A stretch of DNA of 64,000 bases, taken from positions 2,046,001 to 2,110,000 of the forward strand of contig NZ_CP051006.1 of NCBI RefSeq assembly GCF_014673495.1, read 5' to 3'. Positions 27,731 through 36,111 of this stretch are shown piece after piece; the first letter of the stretch is position 1; each line of letters begins with the position of its first letter. The notes beneath the pieces are model-generated. The model had not been told where the DNA came from. It was given only the letters and a program-made list of their open reading frames with translations, and made no database searches. The position numbers and the translations under genes were made by a program. Origin of the DNA: Streptomyces griseofuscus (GTDB taxonomy: Bacteria > Actinomycetota > Actinomycetes > Streptomycetales > Streptomycetaceae).

Positions 27731-29413
27731 ATGCGGCTGCGCGCACTGCTGGACACCGACGCGCTGGGCCTGCTGCTGCTCGGCGGCGAGGACGAGCTGG
27801 ACCGCTCGGTGCGCGGTGTGATGACGACCGACCTGCGGGACCCGAGCCGCTACCTCGCCGGCGGGGAGCTGGTGCTGACGGGCCTGGCCTGGCGGCGCGA
27901 CGCGGCGGACTCCGAGCCCTTCGTACGCCTGCTGGTGCAGGCCGGGGTGGCCGCCCTCGCGGCGGGCACGGCCGAGCTGGGCGGGGTGCCGGAGGACCTG
28001 ATCGCGGCCTGCGCCAAGCACCGGCTGCCACTGCTCGCGGTGGACGAGTCGGTGGCCTTCGCGACGGTCACCGAGCATGTCGTACGACAGGTGTCGGGCG
28101 AGCGCGCCGGGGACCTGGCCGCCGTGGTGGACCGGCACCGCCGGATGATGACCTCGGGCCCGGCCGGCGGCGGCCCCGATGTGGTGCTCGATCTGCTCGG
28201 CACCGACCTCGACCTGCGCGCCTGGGTGCTCTCCCCCACCGGCCGGCTGATCGCCGGCTCCAAGGTCGCGGGCCCCGACCTGCCCGCCGGGACCTGCGCC
28301 CGGCTCGCCGCCGAGCAGCTGGCCGCCACCCGCACCGGCCGGCGCGGCCCGCACCGGGTCCAGCTGGACGGTACGACGTACTCGCTCTTCCCGATCCGCT
28401 CCTCGGGGCGTACCCCGGGCGCCGCGCGCGATGTGCGCGAGACGGTCCTGTCGGACTGGCTGCTGGCCGTGGAGGCGGACGCGAGCGACTGGGACGGGCA
28501 GCGGATGGATCTGCTCCAGGGCGTCACCCAGCTGATCGCCGTGGAGCGCGACCGCCGGGAGGCGGCCCGTACGGTACGGCGCCGGCTCGCCCAGGAGGTC
28601 CTGGAGCTGGTGCAGACCGGTGCCGCGCCCGCGGAGATCGCGGCCCGGCTGCGGGTGGCCGCGCCGGTGCTGCTGCCCGGTCTCGGCGCGGCCCCGCACT
28701 GGCAGGTCGTGGTGGCCAGGGTGGAGTGGGACGGCGGGGAGATCGAGGGCGGGCCGGTGGCCCAGGCGCTCCTGGAGGAGGTGCTGGTCGACCCGTCGGC
28801 GACCGGTCCGGAGCCGGCCGACCGGATCGCCGTGGCGCACACCGGGGACGAGGCGGTGGCGCTGGTGCCGCTGCCCGCCGTACCGGCCGTCGCCGCGGAC
28901 CGGGAGGGCGCGGAGACCGGGCTGCTGGCCGACGCGCTGCTCCAGGTGGTGCGCGAGCCGCTGTCGGCGGGTCTGGACGGCGACGGGCGGCTCACGCTCG
29001 GCGTCAGCGCGGCCGTGCACTCCGCGGAGGGCCTGCGCGGCGCCCTGGAGGAGGCACGGCACGCCCGCCGGGTGGCGGCGGCCCGGCCGGGCCGGGTCTG
29101 CGCGGCCGGGCACCAGGAGCTGGCCAGCCATGTGCTGCTGCTCCCGTTCGTGCCGGACGATGTGCGCCGCGCCTTCACGGCCCGGCTGCTCGACCCGCTG
29201 ACGGACTACGACCGCCGGCACCGCGCGGAGCTGATACCGACCCTGGAGGCGTTCCTCGACTGCGACGGCTCCTGGACCCGCTGCGCCACCCGGCTGCACC
29301 TGCACGTCAACACGCTGCGCTACCGCGTCGGGCGGATCGAGCAGTTGACGGGACGGGATCTTTCGCGTCTGGAGGACAAGCTCGATTTCTTCCTGGCGCT
29401 GCGGATGAGCTGA
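27731..29413 (+). CDS. pucR: PucR-family purine catabolism regulator
   Basis: A 560-residue regulator. Residues 1-130 form the PucR N-terminal domain (LGLLLLGGEDELDRSVRGVM, LAGGELVLTGLAW). A middle region holds a degenerate GGDEF-like segment, and the C-terminus is the HTH_30 helix-turn-helix, LEAFLDCDGSWTRCATRLHL then HVNTLRYRVGRIEQLTG. Bacillus PucR controls purine breakdown genes and responds to allantoin-type metabolites. Divergence from the xanthine dehydrogenase operon supports the same role. The ribosome binding site before the ATG is weak. The symbol follows family and context, not proven orthology. Confidence 0.85.
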   Translation: MRLRALLDTDALGLLLLGGEDELDRSVRGVMTTDLRDPSRYLAGGELVLTGLAWRRDAADSEPFVRLLVQAGVAALAAGTAELGGVPEDLIAACAKHRLPLLAVDESVAFATVTEHVVRQVSGERAGDLAAVVDRHRRMMTSGPAGGGPDVVLDLLGTDLDLRAWVLSPTGRLIAGSKVAGPDLPAGTCARLAAEQLAATRTGRRGPHRVQLDGTTYSLFPIRSSGRTPGAARDVRETVLSDWLLAVEADASDWDGQRMDLLQGVTQLIAVERDRREAARTVRRRLAQEVLELVQTGAAPAEIAARLRVAAPVLLPGLGAAPHWQVVVARVEWDGGEIEGGPVAQALLEEVLVDPSATGPEPADRIAVAHTGDEAVALVPLPAVPAVAADREGAETGLLADALLQVVREPLSAGLDGDGRLTLGVSAAVHSAEGLRGALEEARHARRVAAARPGRVCAAGHQELASHVLLLPFVPDDVRRAFTARLLDPLTDYDRRHRAELIPTLEAFLDCDGSWTRCATRLHLHVNTLRYRVGRIEQLTGRDLSRLEDKLDFFLALRMS

Positions 29414-29466
29414 GCCGGACGGGGCGAAGCGGACGAACCGCGTCCGCGCCACGCCCCCACGACTTT

Positions 29467-29480
29467 GTGAAATCTTTCAC
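29467..29480. promoter_or_regulatory. Rex-like operator GTGAAA-TC-TTTCAC
   Basis: A perfect 14-bp palindrome upstream of the TPR-protein gene. With its left flank it reads TGTGAAATCTTTCACC, close to the Streptomyces Rex operator TGTGAACGCGTTCACA (both half-site cores TGTGAA and TTCAC match). Rex senses the NADH/NAD+ ratio. It lies 84 bases before the GTG start, and a repressor there would overlap or flank a promoter. Confidence 0.4.
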
Positions 29481-29563
29481 CCACCCCCTTGGCCAGGTGT
29501 GGCGATCGGTGCTGGAATGCCGCCACCACTCAACAGCCCGATGGTGTGCCTGGGGAGGTCAAC

Positions 29564-30346
29564 GTGGCGTATACCGCCATGTCTGGGAACGGAACGACCG
29601 CCGGTGACGATCCTCTCCAGACCGCGGTATGGCGGTTGCGCTCGCGGGCCTGCTGGGCCGACGCCGCGGCCCTGCTGCCACCGGACACGCCGGGCGCGGC
29701 GCTGCAACGGGCGATGCTGCTCGTGGAGCGCTGCCTGTACACCGAGGGCGGCTGGGCGGACGCGGAGGACGCGCTGCGTACGGCGGAGGCGCTCGCGCAC
29801 ACCGACGAGGAGCGGGGCGCGGCCGCCTGCGAGCGCGGGCAGCTCGCGTACGCCGCGACGCTGCACGGCATCCGGGACCGGGTGGACGAGGCGCGGGCCG
29901 CGCTGGGGCGGGCGGCGGCCCTGATCCCGCCGGGGGCCGCGGGGCGGGCGCTGCTGGACTTCCGGCGGGGGCTGCTCGCGGAGAACCTGTCCCGCTCCCC
30001 GCAGGCGGCGCGCGCCGCGTACCGCCGGGCGCACGCGGGCGCGACCGCGCATACCGATCCGCTGCTGCTGTCGTTCACCTGGCGCCATCTGGCCGGACTC
30101 GCCCTGCGGGACGGGGAGTTGGCTGAGGCGCGACACGGGTTCGCCGAGTCCCTGCGGATCCGGGAGGAGCTGGGCTACCTCGTGGGTACGGCGCCCGCGC
30201 TGGTGTCCCTGGCGGACACGGAGGACGAACCGGCGGCGACCCGGCTGCGCGACGAGGCGCGGCGGCTGTTCCGCCTCCTGGGGGGCGTGCCGACGTGGCT
30301 GGCGGCGCAGCTCGCGCCCCCGGCGGCGGGGCCGGCCACGGCGTGA
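29564..30346 (+). CDS. TPR-like helical protein of unknown function
   Basis: A 260-residue, Ala/Arg-rich, all-helical protein with tetratricopeptide-like pairs (for example DPLLLSFTWRHLAGLALRDG followed by ELAEARHGFAESLRIREELG). No enzyme motif, signal peptide or membrane helix is visible. The GTG at 29564 follows GGGGAGG at good spacing, which settles the start against longer in-frame options. It stands alone behind a Rex-like palindrome, so expression may follow cellular redox state. TPR folds bind other proteins; the partner is unknown. Confidence 0.75.
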   Translation: MAYTAMSGNGTTAGDDPLQTAVWRLRSRACWADAAALLPPDTPGAALQRAMLLVERCLYTEGGWADAEDALRTAEALAHTDEERGAAACERGQLAYAATLHGIRDRVDEARAALGRAAALIPPGAAGRALLDFRRGLLAENLSRSPQAARAAYRRAHAGATAHTDPLLLSFTWRHLAGLALRDGELAEARHGFAESLRIREELGYLVGTAPALVSLADTEDEPAATRLRDEARRLFRLLGGVPTWLAAQLAPPAAGPATA

Positions 30347-30458
30347 GCGGGGGGGGCGTGCGGGGCGCGGGAGCCGTGGGGGCGTGCTCAGAGGGAACTG
30401 AGAGACGGCTGTGCCAGTGTGACGCGCCCCGAGACCCCCCACCCCAGGAGCGCGTCGC

Positions 30459-30971
30459 ATGACCCTCATCAACGGGCTTCCGGCCCATGTCCTGCTCGTC
30501 CATGTCGTCGTGGTGCTGGTCCCGCTGACCGCCCTCGCGCTGGTCGCCGCGGCGATATGGCCGCGGGCCGCGCGCCGGCTCGGCGTCCTGCTGCCCGCGC
30601 TCGGCCTCGTGTCCCTGGTCAGCGTGCCGCTCACGACGAGCGCCGGTGAATGGCTTGAGCGGCATGTCGACTCCGACCCGCTGGTGCGCCGGCACACCGA
30701 GCTGGGCGACGGGCTGCTGCCGTGGGTGCTGGGGCTGTTCGTGCTGGCCGTGGTGGTGTGGTGGGCGGGCCGCGGGTCGCGCCGCGAGGAGGGCGGCGGC
30801 GCGCGCTGGTCGGCGCTGCCGGTGCGGATCGTCCTCGGGCTGCTGTCCGTGGTCATCGCGTTGGGCGCGGTGGTGGATGTGTACCGGATCGGCGACTCGG
30901 GCGCGAAGGCGGCGTGGCACGACGGGTTCTCGAAGTCGGCGCACGGCGAGCACGGCGCCGACGGTTCCTGA
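30459..30971 (+). CDS. DUF2231-type small membrane protein
   Basis: A 170-residue integral membrane protein with four hydrophobic helices. The opening INGLPAHVLLVHVVVVLVPL has the two histidines conserved in DUF2231 proteins, which may bind haem or metal. The C-terminal tail is charged and His-rich (WHDGFSKSAHGEHG). CAGGAG stands eight bases before the ATG. Members of the family occur near redox and metal genes, but no biochemical role is established. It is convergent with the GntR regulator gene. Confidence 0.78.
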   Translation: MTLINGLPAHVLLVHVVVVLVPLTALALVAAAIWPRAARRLGVLLPALGLVSLVSVPLTTSAGEWLERHVDSDPLVRRHTELGDGLLPWVLGLFVLAVVVWWAGRGSRREEGGGARWSALPVRIVLGLLSVVIALGAVVDVYRIGDSGAKAAWHDGFSKSAHGEHGADGS

Positions 30972-30974
30972 GGC

Positions 30975-31027
30975 GCTCTTCAGGGGCGCGGGGAACCACG
31001 CGGCAAGCCACGCCGGACCCGCGCCCT
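30975..31027. repeat. Streptomyces interspersed intergenic repeat
   Basis: CTTCAGGGGCGCGGGGAACC followed by ACGCGGCAAGCCACGCCGG matches, from memory, a short element very common between Streptomyces genes. It fills the gap between two convergent genes and contains inward-facing GC-rich arms, so it may double as a terminator. Confidence 0.5.
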
Positions 31028-31058
31028 GACACGACCCCCGCGACCGTCGCGGCTCCGC

Positions 31059-31772
31059 TCAGGCCGCGCCCGCGAAGTGCTCCGCCACCAGCTCCCGCAC
31101 CACGTCGAGATCCCGGTCCACCAGCGCCTCCAGCAGCGAGACATGTTCCGCCGCGTCCGCGACGAGATCCGCGCGGGCGTGCCGGACGGGGCCGCCGACC
31201 AGCGGCCACTGGGCGCGGCGATGGAGGTCGCAGGCGATCCGGACCAGTTCCTCGTTGCCGGAGAAGGCCAGCATGGCGCGGTGGAAGGCGCGGTCGGACT
31301 CGGCGTACGTCGCGGGGCAGCCGGACGCCGCCGCCCGGACCGTGTCCTGTGCGAGCGGCCGCAGCTCGGCCCAGCGCGCGGCCGGGACCGTACGAGCCAG
31401 CCGCAGCATCACCGGGACCTCCAGCAGCTCCCGCACCTCCGTCAGCTCGGCCAGCTCCCGCGCGCCCCGCTCGATGACCCGGAACCCGCGGTTGGGCACC
31501 ACCTCGACGGCGCCCTCCAGGGCCAGCTGCTGCATCGCCTCCCGCACGGGCGTCGCCGAGACCCCGAAGCGGTCCCCGAGGACCGGCGCCGAGTACACCT
31601 CGCCCGGCTTCAGCTCGCCCGCGACCAGTGCCGTGCGCAGCGCCTGAAGGATCTGCCCGCGCACCGAGGCCCGCTGTATCACGGGCCGCTCGCCCTCGGG
31701 CCCGCGCGGGCCCGGAACCAGTCCCTCACTGTGCGTGTACGCCGCCGCGGAGCCCTGCGCGCCCTGCCTCAC
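31059..31772 (-). CDS. GntR-family (FadR subfamily) regulator
   Basis: A 237-residue repressor-type regulator. The winged helix lies at about residues 33-100 (RGQILQALRTALVAGELKPG and FGVSATPVREAMQQLALEGA). An all-helical FCD ligand domain follows with YAESDRAFHRAMLAFSGNEE and its conserved Asp/His residues that bind metal and ligand. Relatives control catabolism of organic or amino acids. Two strong palindromes lie 74-126 bases upstream of its start, so self-control is likely. The divergent DUF2637 gene starts 442 bp away. The effector is unknown. Confidence 0.88.
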   Translation of the reverse strand: MRQGAQGSAAAYTHSEGLVPGPRGPEGERPVIQRASVRGQILQALRTALVAGELKPGEVYSAPVLGDRFGVSATPVREAMQQLALEGAVEVVPNRGFRVIERGARELAELTEVRELLEVPVMLRLARTVPAARWAELRPLAQDTVRAAASGCPATYAESDRAFHRAMLAFSGNEELVRIACDLHRRAQWPLVGGPVRHARADLVADAAEHVSLLEALVDRDLDVVRELVAEHFAGAA

Positions 31773-31845
31773 GGGGTCCTCCTGGCGGCTTGTCGGTACT
31801 TGGGGTCATTAACGACGGGTTGTCGGTTGTTCGTCAAGCACCCTA

Positions 31846-31898
31846 GACGTACCGAGCGGTACGTCAAACTCGGTCGAGGTCGACCGACCTCGACCGAG
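31846..31898. promoter_or_regulatory. Two adjacent perfect palindromes upstream of GntR gene
   Basis: GACGTACC-GAGC-GGTACGTC (31846-31865) and, three bases later, arms CTCGGTCGAGGTCG and CGACCTCGACCGAG with a two-base centre (31869-31898) are both perfect. They sit in a 441-bp spacer (31773-32213) between the GntR gene and the DUF2637 gene. The spacer otherwise holds no gene I can support. Tandem operators for the GntR protein are the simplest reading. Confidence 0.5.
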
Positions 31899-32213
31899 AG
31901 GCGATCAGGGGGCGCTCGGGGGGCGATCGGAGCCCCGCGGTCCACTAAGATCAACTCGAATCGGGCCGCCCCGCACGGACAGGTGATTCACAACTTCCTC
32001 ACCCGTCGCAGGAACTTTCCGTTGAACCATCCGTACGGGTAGTCTTATTCGAACTCAACTCCCGCCCCTCATGCGGCAGTTCGAGCAGATCGCCGTCCCC
32101 GGGCATCCCCTCGCACCCTCTTGGCGGCCTCTTGCCGCGAAACACCCTGAGGGCCGCCCGGAGTGGGTCAATATGGCGGGCGTTACGCCCTATCCCAATG
32201 CAAGGGACCCCTG

Positions 32214-33260
32214 ATGAGACTGACCGACATATCGCTGAACTGGCTGCTTCCGGGCGCCGTACTGCTCCTGGGCATGGTGGCGGCGGTAGCGGTGCTCGCG
32301 CGCGGAAAGCGCTCCTCCGGGGAGAACGCGAGTGCGGACGACTCCTGGGAGCGCAGCGAGGAGCGCCGCCGGCGCAAGGAGGCCATCTACGGCACCGCCT
32401 CCTACGTGCTGCTGTTCTGCTGTGCGGCGGTGGCGGCCGCGCTGTCCTTCCACGGCCTCGTCGGCTTCGGCGAGCAGAACCTGGGGCTGACCGACGGCTG
32501 GCAGTACCTGGTGCCGTTCGGCCTCGACGGCGCGGCCATGTTCTGCTCCGTCCTCGCGGTGCGCGAGGCCAGCCACGGTGACGCGGCCCTCGGCTCGCGC
32601 ATCCTCGTCTGGATGTTCGCCGCGGCCGCGGCCTGGTTCAACTGGGTGCACGCGCCGCGCGGTGTCGACCACGCGGGCGCCCCGCAGTTCTTCTCCGGCA
32701 TGTCCCTGTCGGCGGCCGTCCTGTTCGACCGCGCGCTGAAGCAGACCCGCCGGGCCGCGCTGCGCGAGCAGGGCCTGGTGCCGCGCCCGCTGCCGCAGAT
32801 CCGCATCGTGCGCTGGCTGCGCGCCCCCCGCGAGACCTACAGGGCGTGGTCGCTGATGCTCCTGGAGGGCGTGCGCAGCCTGGACGAGGCGGTCGAGGAG
32901 GTCCGCGAGGACAACCGGCAGAAGGAGCAGTCGCGCCAGCGCAGGCGCGAGCAGCAGCGGATGGAGCGCGCCCAGCTCAAGGCCATCAGCCGGGGCCACG
33001 GCCGGTTCGTGAACCGGGTCGGCGGCCGGCAGGTCGAGGTGCAGGCGGTGGAGCGCGGCTCCTCGGGCGCCACCACCGCGGAGCCTGCCATAGCGACCGC
33101 GGAACAGCTGCCGGTGCCCTCCCGTCCCTCCCTCCAGCCGGTCCGCAAAGGGTCTGAGCCGGTGACCGTCGATCTCACCGCCGAGGACGACACCATGGCC
33201 CTGCCCCGCCTGGACTCCCTGGAGCGCAAGCTCAAGGAGATGGAGCAGCAGTTCGGCTAG
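32214..33260 (+). CDS. DUF2637 membrane protein
   Basis: A 348-residue protein of the DUF2637 (SpdB-like) family. One N-terminal helix (WLLPGAVLLLGMVAAVAVLA) and about four more between residues 60 and 190 anchor it. The conserved stretch LVPFGLDGAAMFCSVLAVRE is the family hallmark. The C-terminal 130 residues are cytosolic, highly charged and partly coiled coil (EDNRQKEQSRQRRREQQRME). Related proteins occur on conjugative plasmids as spread proteins, but chromosomal copies are also common in Streptomyces and their role is unknown. The ATG at 32214 follows AAGGGA; an earlier in-frame start lacks support. Confidence 0.8.
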   Translation: MRLTDISLNWLLPGAVLLLGMVAAVAVLARGKRSSGENASADDSWERSEERRRRKEAIYGTASYVLLFCCAAVAAALSFHGLVGFGEQNLGLTDGWQYLVPFGLDGAAMFCSVLAVREASHGDAALGSRILVWMFAAAAAWFNWVHAPRGVDHAGAPQFFSGMSLSAAVLFDRALKQTRRAALREQGLVPRPLPQIRIVRWLRAPRETYRAWSLMLLEGVRSLDEAVEEVREDNRQKEQSRQRRREQQRMERAQLKAISRGHGRFVNRVGGRQVEVQAVERGSSGATTAEPAIATAEQLPVPSRPSLQPVRKGSEPVTVDLTAEDDTMALPRLDSLERKLKEMEQQFG

Positions 33261-33274
33261 GAGTGACCGGAGTT

Positions 33275-33319
33275 CATGGGCCGGGGGTGTGATCGTACGG
33301 GTCGCACCCCCGGCCCATG
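33275..33319. terminator. Strong bidirectional terminator hairpin
   Basis: Arms CATGGGCCGGGGGTG and CACCCCCGGCCCATG pair perfectly over 15 bp around a 15-base loop. The hairpin starts 14 bases after the DUF2637 stop and ends 28 bases before the stop of the convergent ATP-binding protein gene, so it can end both transcripts. Confidence 0.8.
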
Positions 33320-33347
33320 TCCGTACCAGGCCCCCGGCCGTCGCCGC

Positions 33348-34043
33348 TCACGCCGCCTCGGCGCCCAGTTCGAACCAGACCGACTTGCCGACCCCGTGCG
33401 GCCGTACGCCCCAGGCGTCCGCGAGGGACTCCACCAGGACCATGCCCCGGCCGTGCGTGTCGTCGTCCGGGTCCGGGGTGCGCACCTGGGGTCTTCGGGG
33501 CACGAAGTCCCGTACCTCCACCCGGAGTCCGCCGGGCACCACCTCCGCGGTGAGGACGGCGTCGTCGTCGGTGTGCACCAGCGCGTTCGTGACCAGTTCG
33601 CTGGTGAGCAGCTCGGCGATCTCCGAGCGTCCGGGCTTGCCCCAGTCGCGCAGCAGCTCGCGCAGCTCCCGGCGGGCCTCGGGCACGGAGCGCAGATCCG
33701 CCCGCCCGAGCCTGCGCCACAGCCGCTGCGGCGGCTCCACGACCCGGCCGCGCCCGCCGCGCCGCTCCCGCCCGTCCCGTGCGGAATCGTCGACGGGAAG
33801 GCGCACCAGGCGCTCTGGTGGCTCCCCGGTGGTCCGCGCGCGCCCCGGTTCCCCCGCGGTCGCCACCGTGCCCACCGTCTCCCGGACGCCGCCCATAACG
33901 TCCCCCGGGGTCTCCCCCATACCGTCCCCCGGTTCCGCGGAGGGGGTCCCGGTGGTCACGGGACCGCCCCCTCGTGCCTGCCTCTTCATGGCCCCCGCCC
34001 GCACGCCGCTCGAACCCTGCCCCTCCTGGTCGAACACGTTCAC
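33348..34043 (-). CDS. RsbW-like ATP-binding regulatory protein (HATPase_c_2)
   Basis: An anti-sigma/serine-kinase-type HATPase. The ATPase part covers the last 130 residues: N box ELLTSELVTNALVHT, then LRVEVRDFVP and a G2-like HGRGMVLVESLADAWGV. The first 95 residues are low-complexity Gly/Arg/Pro. Start choice is uncertain: the GTG at 34043 has little ribosome binding site, and ATG codons at 33989 or inside the low-complexity part are alternatives. Streptomyces has dozens of such orphan HATPases, which may bind anti-anti-sigma factors. It is convergent with the DUF2637 gene, and 249 bp of spacer without recognisable features lie upstream. Confidence 0.8.
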   Translation of the reverse strand: MNVFDQEGQGSSGVRAGAMKRQARGGGPVTTGTPSAEPGDGMGETPGDVMGGVRETVGTVATAGEPGRARTTGEPPERLVRLPVDDSARDGRERRGGRGRVVEPPQRLWRRLGRADLRSVPEARRELRELLRDWGKPGRSEIAELLTSELVTNALVHTDDDAVLTAEVVPGGLRVEVRDFVPRRPQVRTPDPDDDTHGRGMVLVESLADAWGVRPHGVGKSVWFELGAEAA

Positions 34044-34292
34044 GGGGGATGCTTGCCCAGTGGACCAACGGCCAGTCCTGGCCCCGGCCCGATGACCGGC
34101 GGTTCGGCCATCCCCGGGGCCCGTCGCACCCGGGCGCGGGACGGCGGCGGGAGCCCGGCGACCGCCTTCCGGGCGGCCCTCTGACGCCGCTGACGCCCCG
34201 TGACGGCCGGACCGCCGCGTCCGGCACAGCGGGTCGGCATGTCGTCACGGGCCGTGAAACTGGCCGAAATCCGCTCCCCGGTCCGGGTGGTG

Positions 34293-36035
34293 TCAGGGCC
34301 GGGGCACGTTGCGCAGATTGGAGCGGGCCATCTGGAGCATGCGCCCGACGCCGCCGTCCAGCACGACCTTGGAGGCGGACAGCGCGAACCCGGTGACCAT
34401 CTCGGCGCTGATCTTCGGCGGGATGGACAGGGCGTTGGGGTCGGTGACGATGTCCACCAGGGCCGGCCCCTTGTGCCGGAACGCGTCCTTGAGCGCGCCG
34501 GCGAGCTGCTTGGGCTTCTCCACCCGCACCCCGTACACCCCGCAGGCGCGGGCCACGGCGGCGAAGTCCGGGTTGACGTTGACGGTGCCGTACGCGGGCA
34601 GCCCGGAGACCATCATCTCCAGCTCGATCATGCCGAGCGCGGAGTTGTTGAACAGCACCACCTTGACCGGAAGATCGTGCTGCACCAGCGTCAGGAAGTC
34701 GCCCATCAGCATGGTGAATCCACCGTCGCCCGACATCGACACCACCTGCCGGCGCCGGTCGGTGAACTGCGCGCCGATCGCCATGGGCAGCGCGTTGGCC
34801 ATCGAGCCGTGCGAGAACGAACCGATGATCCTGCGGCGGCCGTTGGGCGAGATGTAGCGCGCCGCCCAGACGTTGCACATACCGGTGTCCACCGTGAACA
34901 CCGCGTCGTCGGCGGCGACCTCGTCCAGTACGGCGGCCACGTACTCGGGATGGATCGGGACGTGCCGGTCGACCTTCCTGGTGTACGCCTTGACCACGCC
35001 CTCCAGCGCGTCGGCGTGCTTCTTCAGCATCCGGTCCAGGAAGCGCCGGCTGGTCTTCTCCTTGATCCGCGGGATGAGACAGCGCAGCGTCTCGCGTACG
35101 TCGCCCCACACGGCGAGGTCGAGCCGGGAGCGCCGGCCGAGCACCTCGGGCCGTACGTCGATCTGGGCGATCTGCACATCGTCGGGCAGGAAGGCGTTGT
35201 ACGGGAAGTCGGTGCCGAGCATGATCAGCAGATCGCACTCATGGGTGGCCTCGTAGGCGGCGCCGTAACCGAGCAGTCCACTCATGCCGACGTCGTACGG
35301 GTTGTCGTACTGGATGAACTCCTTTCCGCGCAGGGCGTGTCCCACCGGGGACTTGACCTTCTCGGCGAACTCCATGACCTCCGCGTGCGCCCCGGCCGTG
35401 CCGCTGCCGCAGAACAGCGTGACCTTGCCGGCCTTGTCGATCATCTCCACGAGGGCGTCGATCTCGGCGTCGCCGGGGCGGACGGTGGGCCGGGAGGTGA
35501 CCAGGGCGCTCTGCGGGGCCTTCTCCGGGGCGGGTTCGGCGGCGATGTCGCCGGGCAGCGAGACCACGCTGACGCCGCTCTGGCCGACCGCGTGCTGGAT
35601 GGCGGTCTGGAGCAGCCGGGGCATCTGCTTGGGGCTGGAGATCAGTTCGCTGTAGTGGCTGCACTCCTGGAAGAGCCGGTCGGGGTGGGTCTCCTGGAAG
35701 TATCCGAGGCCGATCTCGCTGGAGGGGATGTGGGAGGCGAGGGCGAGCACCGGGGCCATGGAGCGGTGGGCGTCGTACAGGCCGTTGATGAGGTGCAGAT
35801 TGCCGGGGCCGCAGGAGCCGGCGCAGGCGGCCAGCTTCCCGGTGATCTGGGCCTCGGCACCGGCCGCGAAGGCGGCGGTCTCCTCATGGCGGACATGCAC
35901 CCAGTCGATGTGGGAGTGGCGGCGGACGGCGTCCACGACCGGGTTCAGGCTGTCGCCGACGACGCCGTAGAGGCGGCGCACGCCGGCGCGGACGAGGATG
36001 TCGACGAACTGTTCGGCTACGTTCTGCTTGGCCAT
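34293..36035 (-). CDS. poxB: Pyruvate oxidase/dehydrogenase-type ThDP enzyme (PoxB family)
   Basis: A 580-residue thiamine-diphosphate enzyme that decarboxylates pyruvate to acetate and CO2 with FAD and passes electrons to quinone. The ThDP-catalytic glutamate is in VRHEETAAFAAGAEA. FAD-binding middle domain follows, and the ThDP/Mg signature runs from MSGDGGFTMLMGDF to VKVVLFNNSALGM. The C-terminal tail, which binds membrane in E. coli PoxB, is about the same length. The ATG at 36035 begins the conserved core; an earlier in-frame start adds only unrelated residues. It follows the PP2C-like gene by 76 bp on the same strand. Acetolactate synthase is less likely, as the sequence is closer to PoxB. 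Confidence 0.87.
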   Translation of the reverse strand: MAKQNVAEQFVDILVRAGVRRLYGVVGDSLNPVVDAVRRHSHIDWVHVRHEETAAFAAGAEAQITGKLAACAGSCGPGNLHLINGLYDAHRSMAPVLALASHIPSSEIGLGYFQETHPDRLFQECSHYSELISSPKQMPRLLQTAIQHAVGQSGVSVVSLPGDIAAEPAPEKAPQSALVTSRPTVRPGDAEIDALVEMIDKAGKVTLFCGSGTAGAHAEVMEFAEKVKSPVGHALRGKEFIQYDNPYDVGMSGLLGYGAAYEATHECDLLIMLGTDFPYNAFLPDDVQIAQIDVRPEVLGRRSRLDLAVWGDVRETLRCLIPRIKEKTSRRFLDRMLKKHADALEGVVKAYTRKVDRHVPIHPEYVAAVLDEVAADDAVFTVDTGMCNVWAARYISPNGRRRIIGSFSHGSMANALPMAIGAQFTDRRRQVVSMSGDGGFTMLMGDFLTLVQHDLPVKVVLFNNSALGMIELEMMVSGLPAYGTVNVNPDFAAVARACGVYGVRVEKPKQLAGALKDAFRHKGPALVDIVTDPNALSIPPKISAEMVTGFALSASKVVLDGGVGRMLQMARSNLRNVPRP

Positions 36036-36111
36036 GTTCTCTCGTCTGCCCCTTCCGGGGTCCGGGATCGGTGCGTGGTGCCCCGGTTCCATGGAGGCAT
36101 ACGAGGAGCGG

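Noticed and set aside
31059..33260. Remnant of an integrative conjugative element (GntR regulator plus DUF2637/SpdB-like gene)
   Set aside because: No integrase, replication initiator, TraSA-like translocase or att repeat is visible, and the GntR protein is of the FadR subfamily; chromosomal DUF2637 genes are common.
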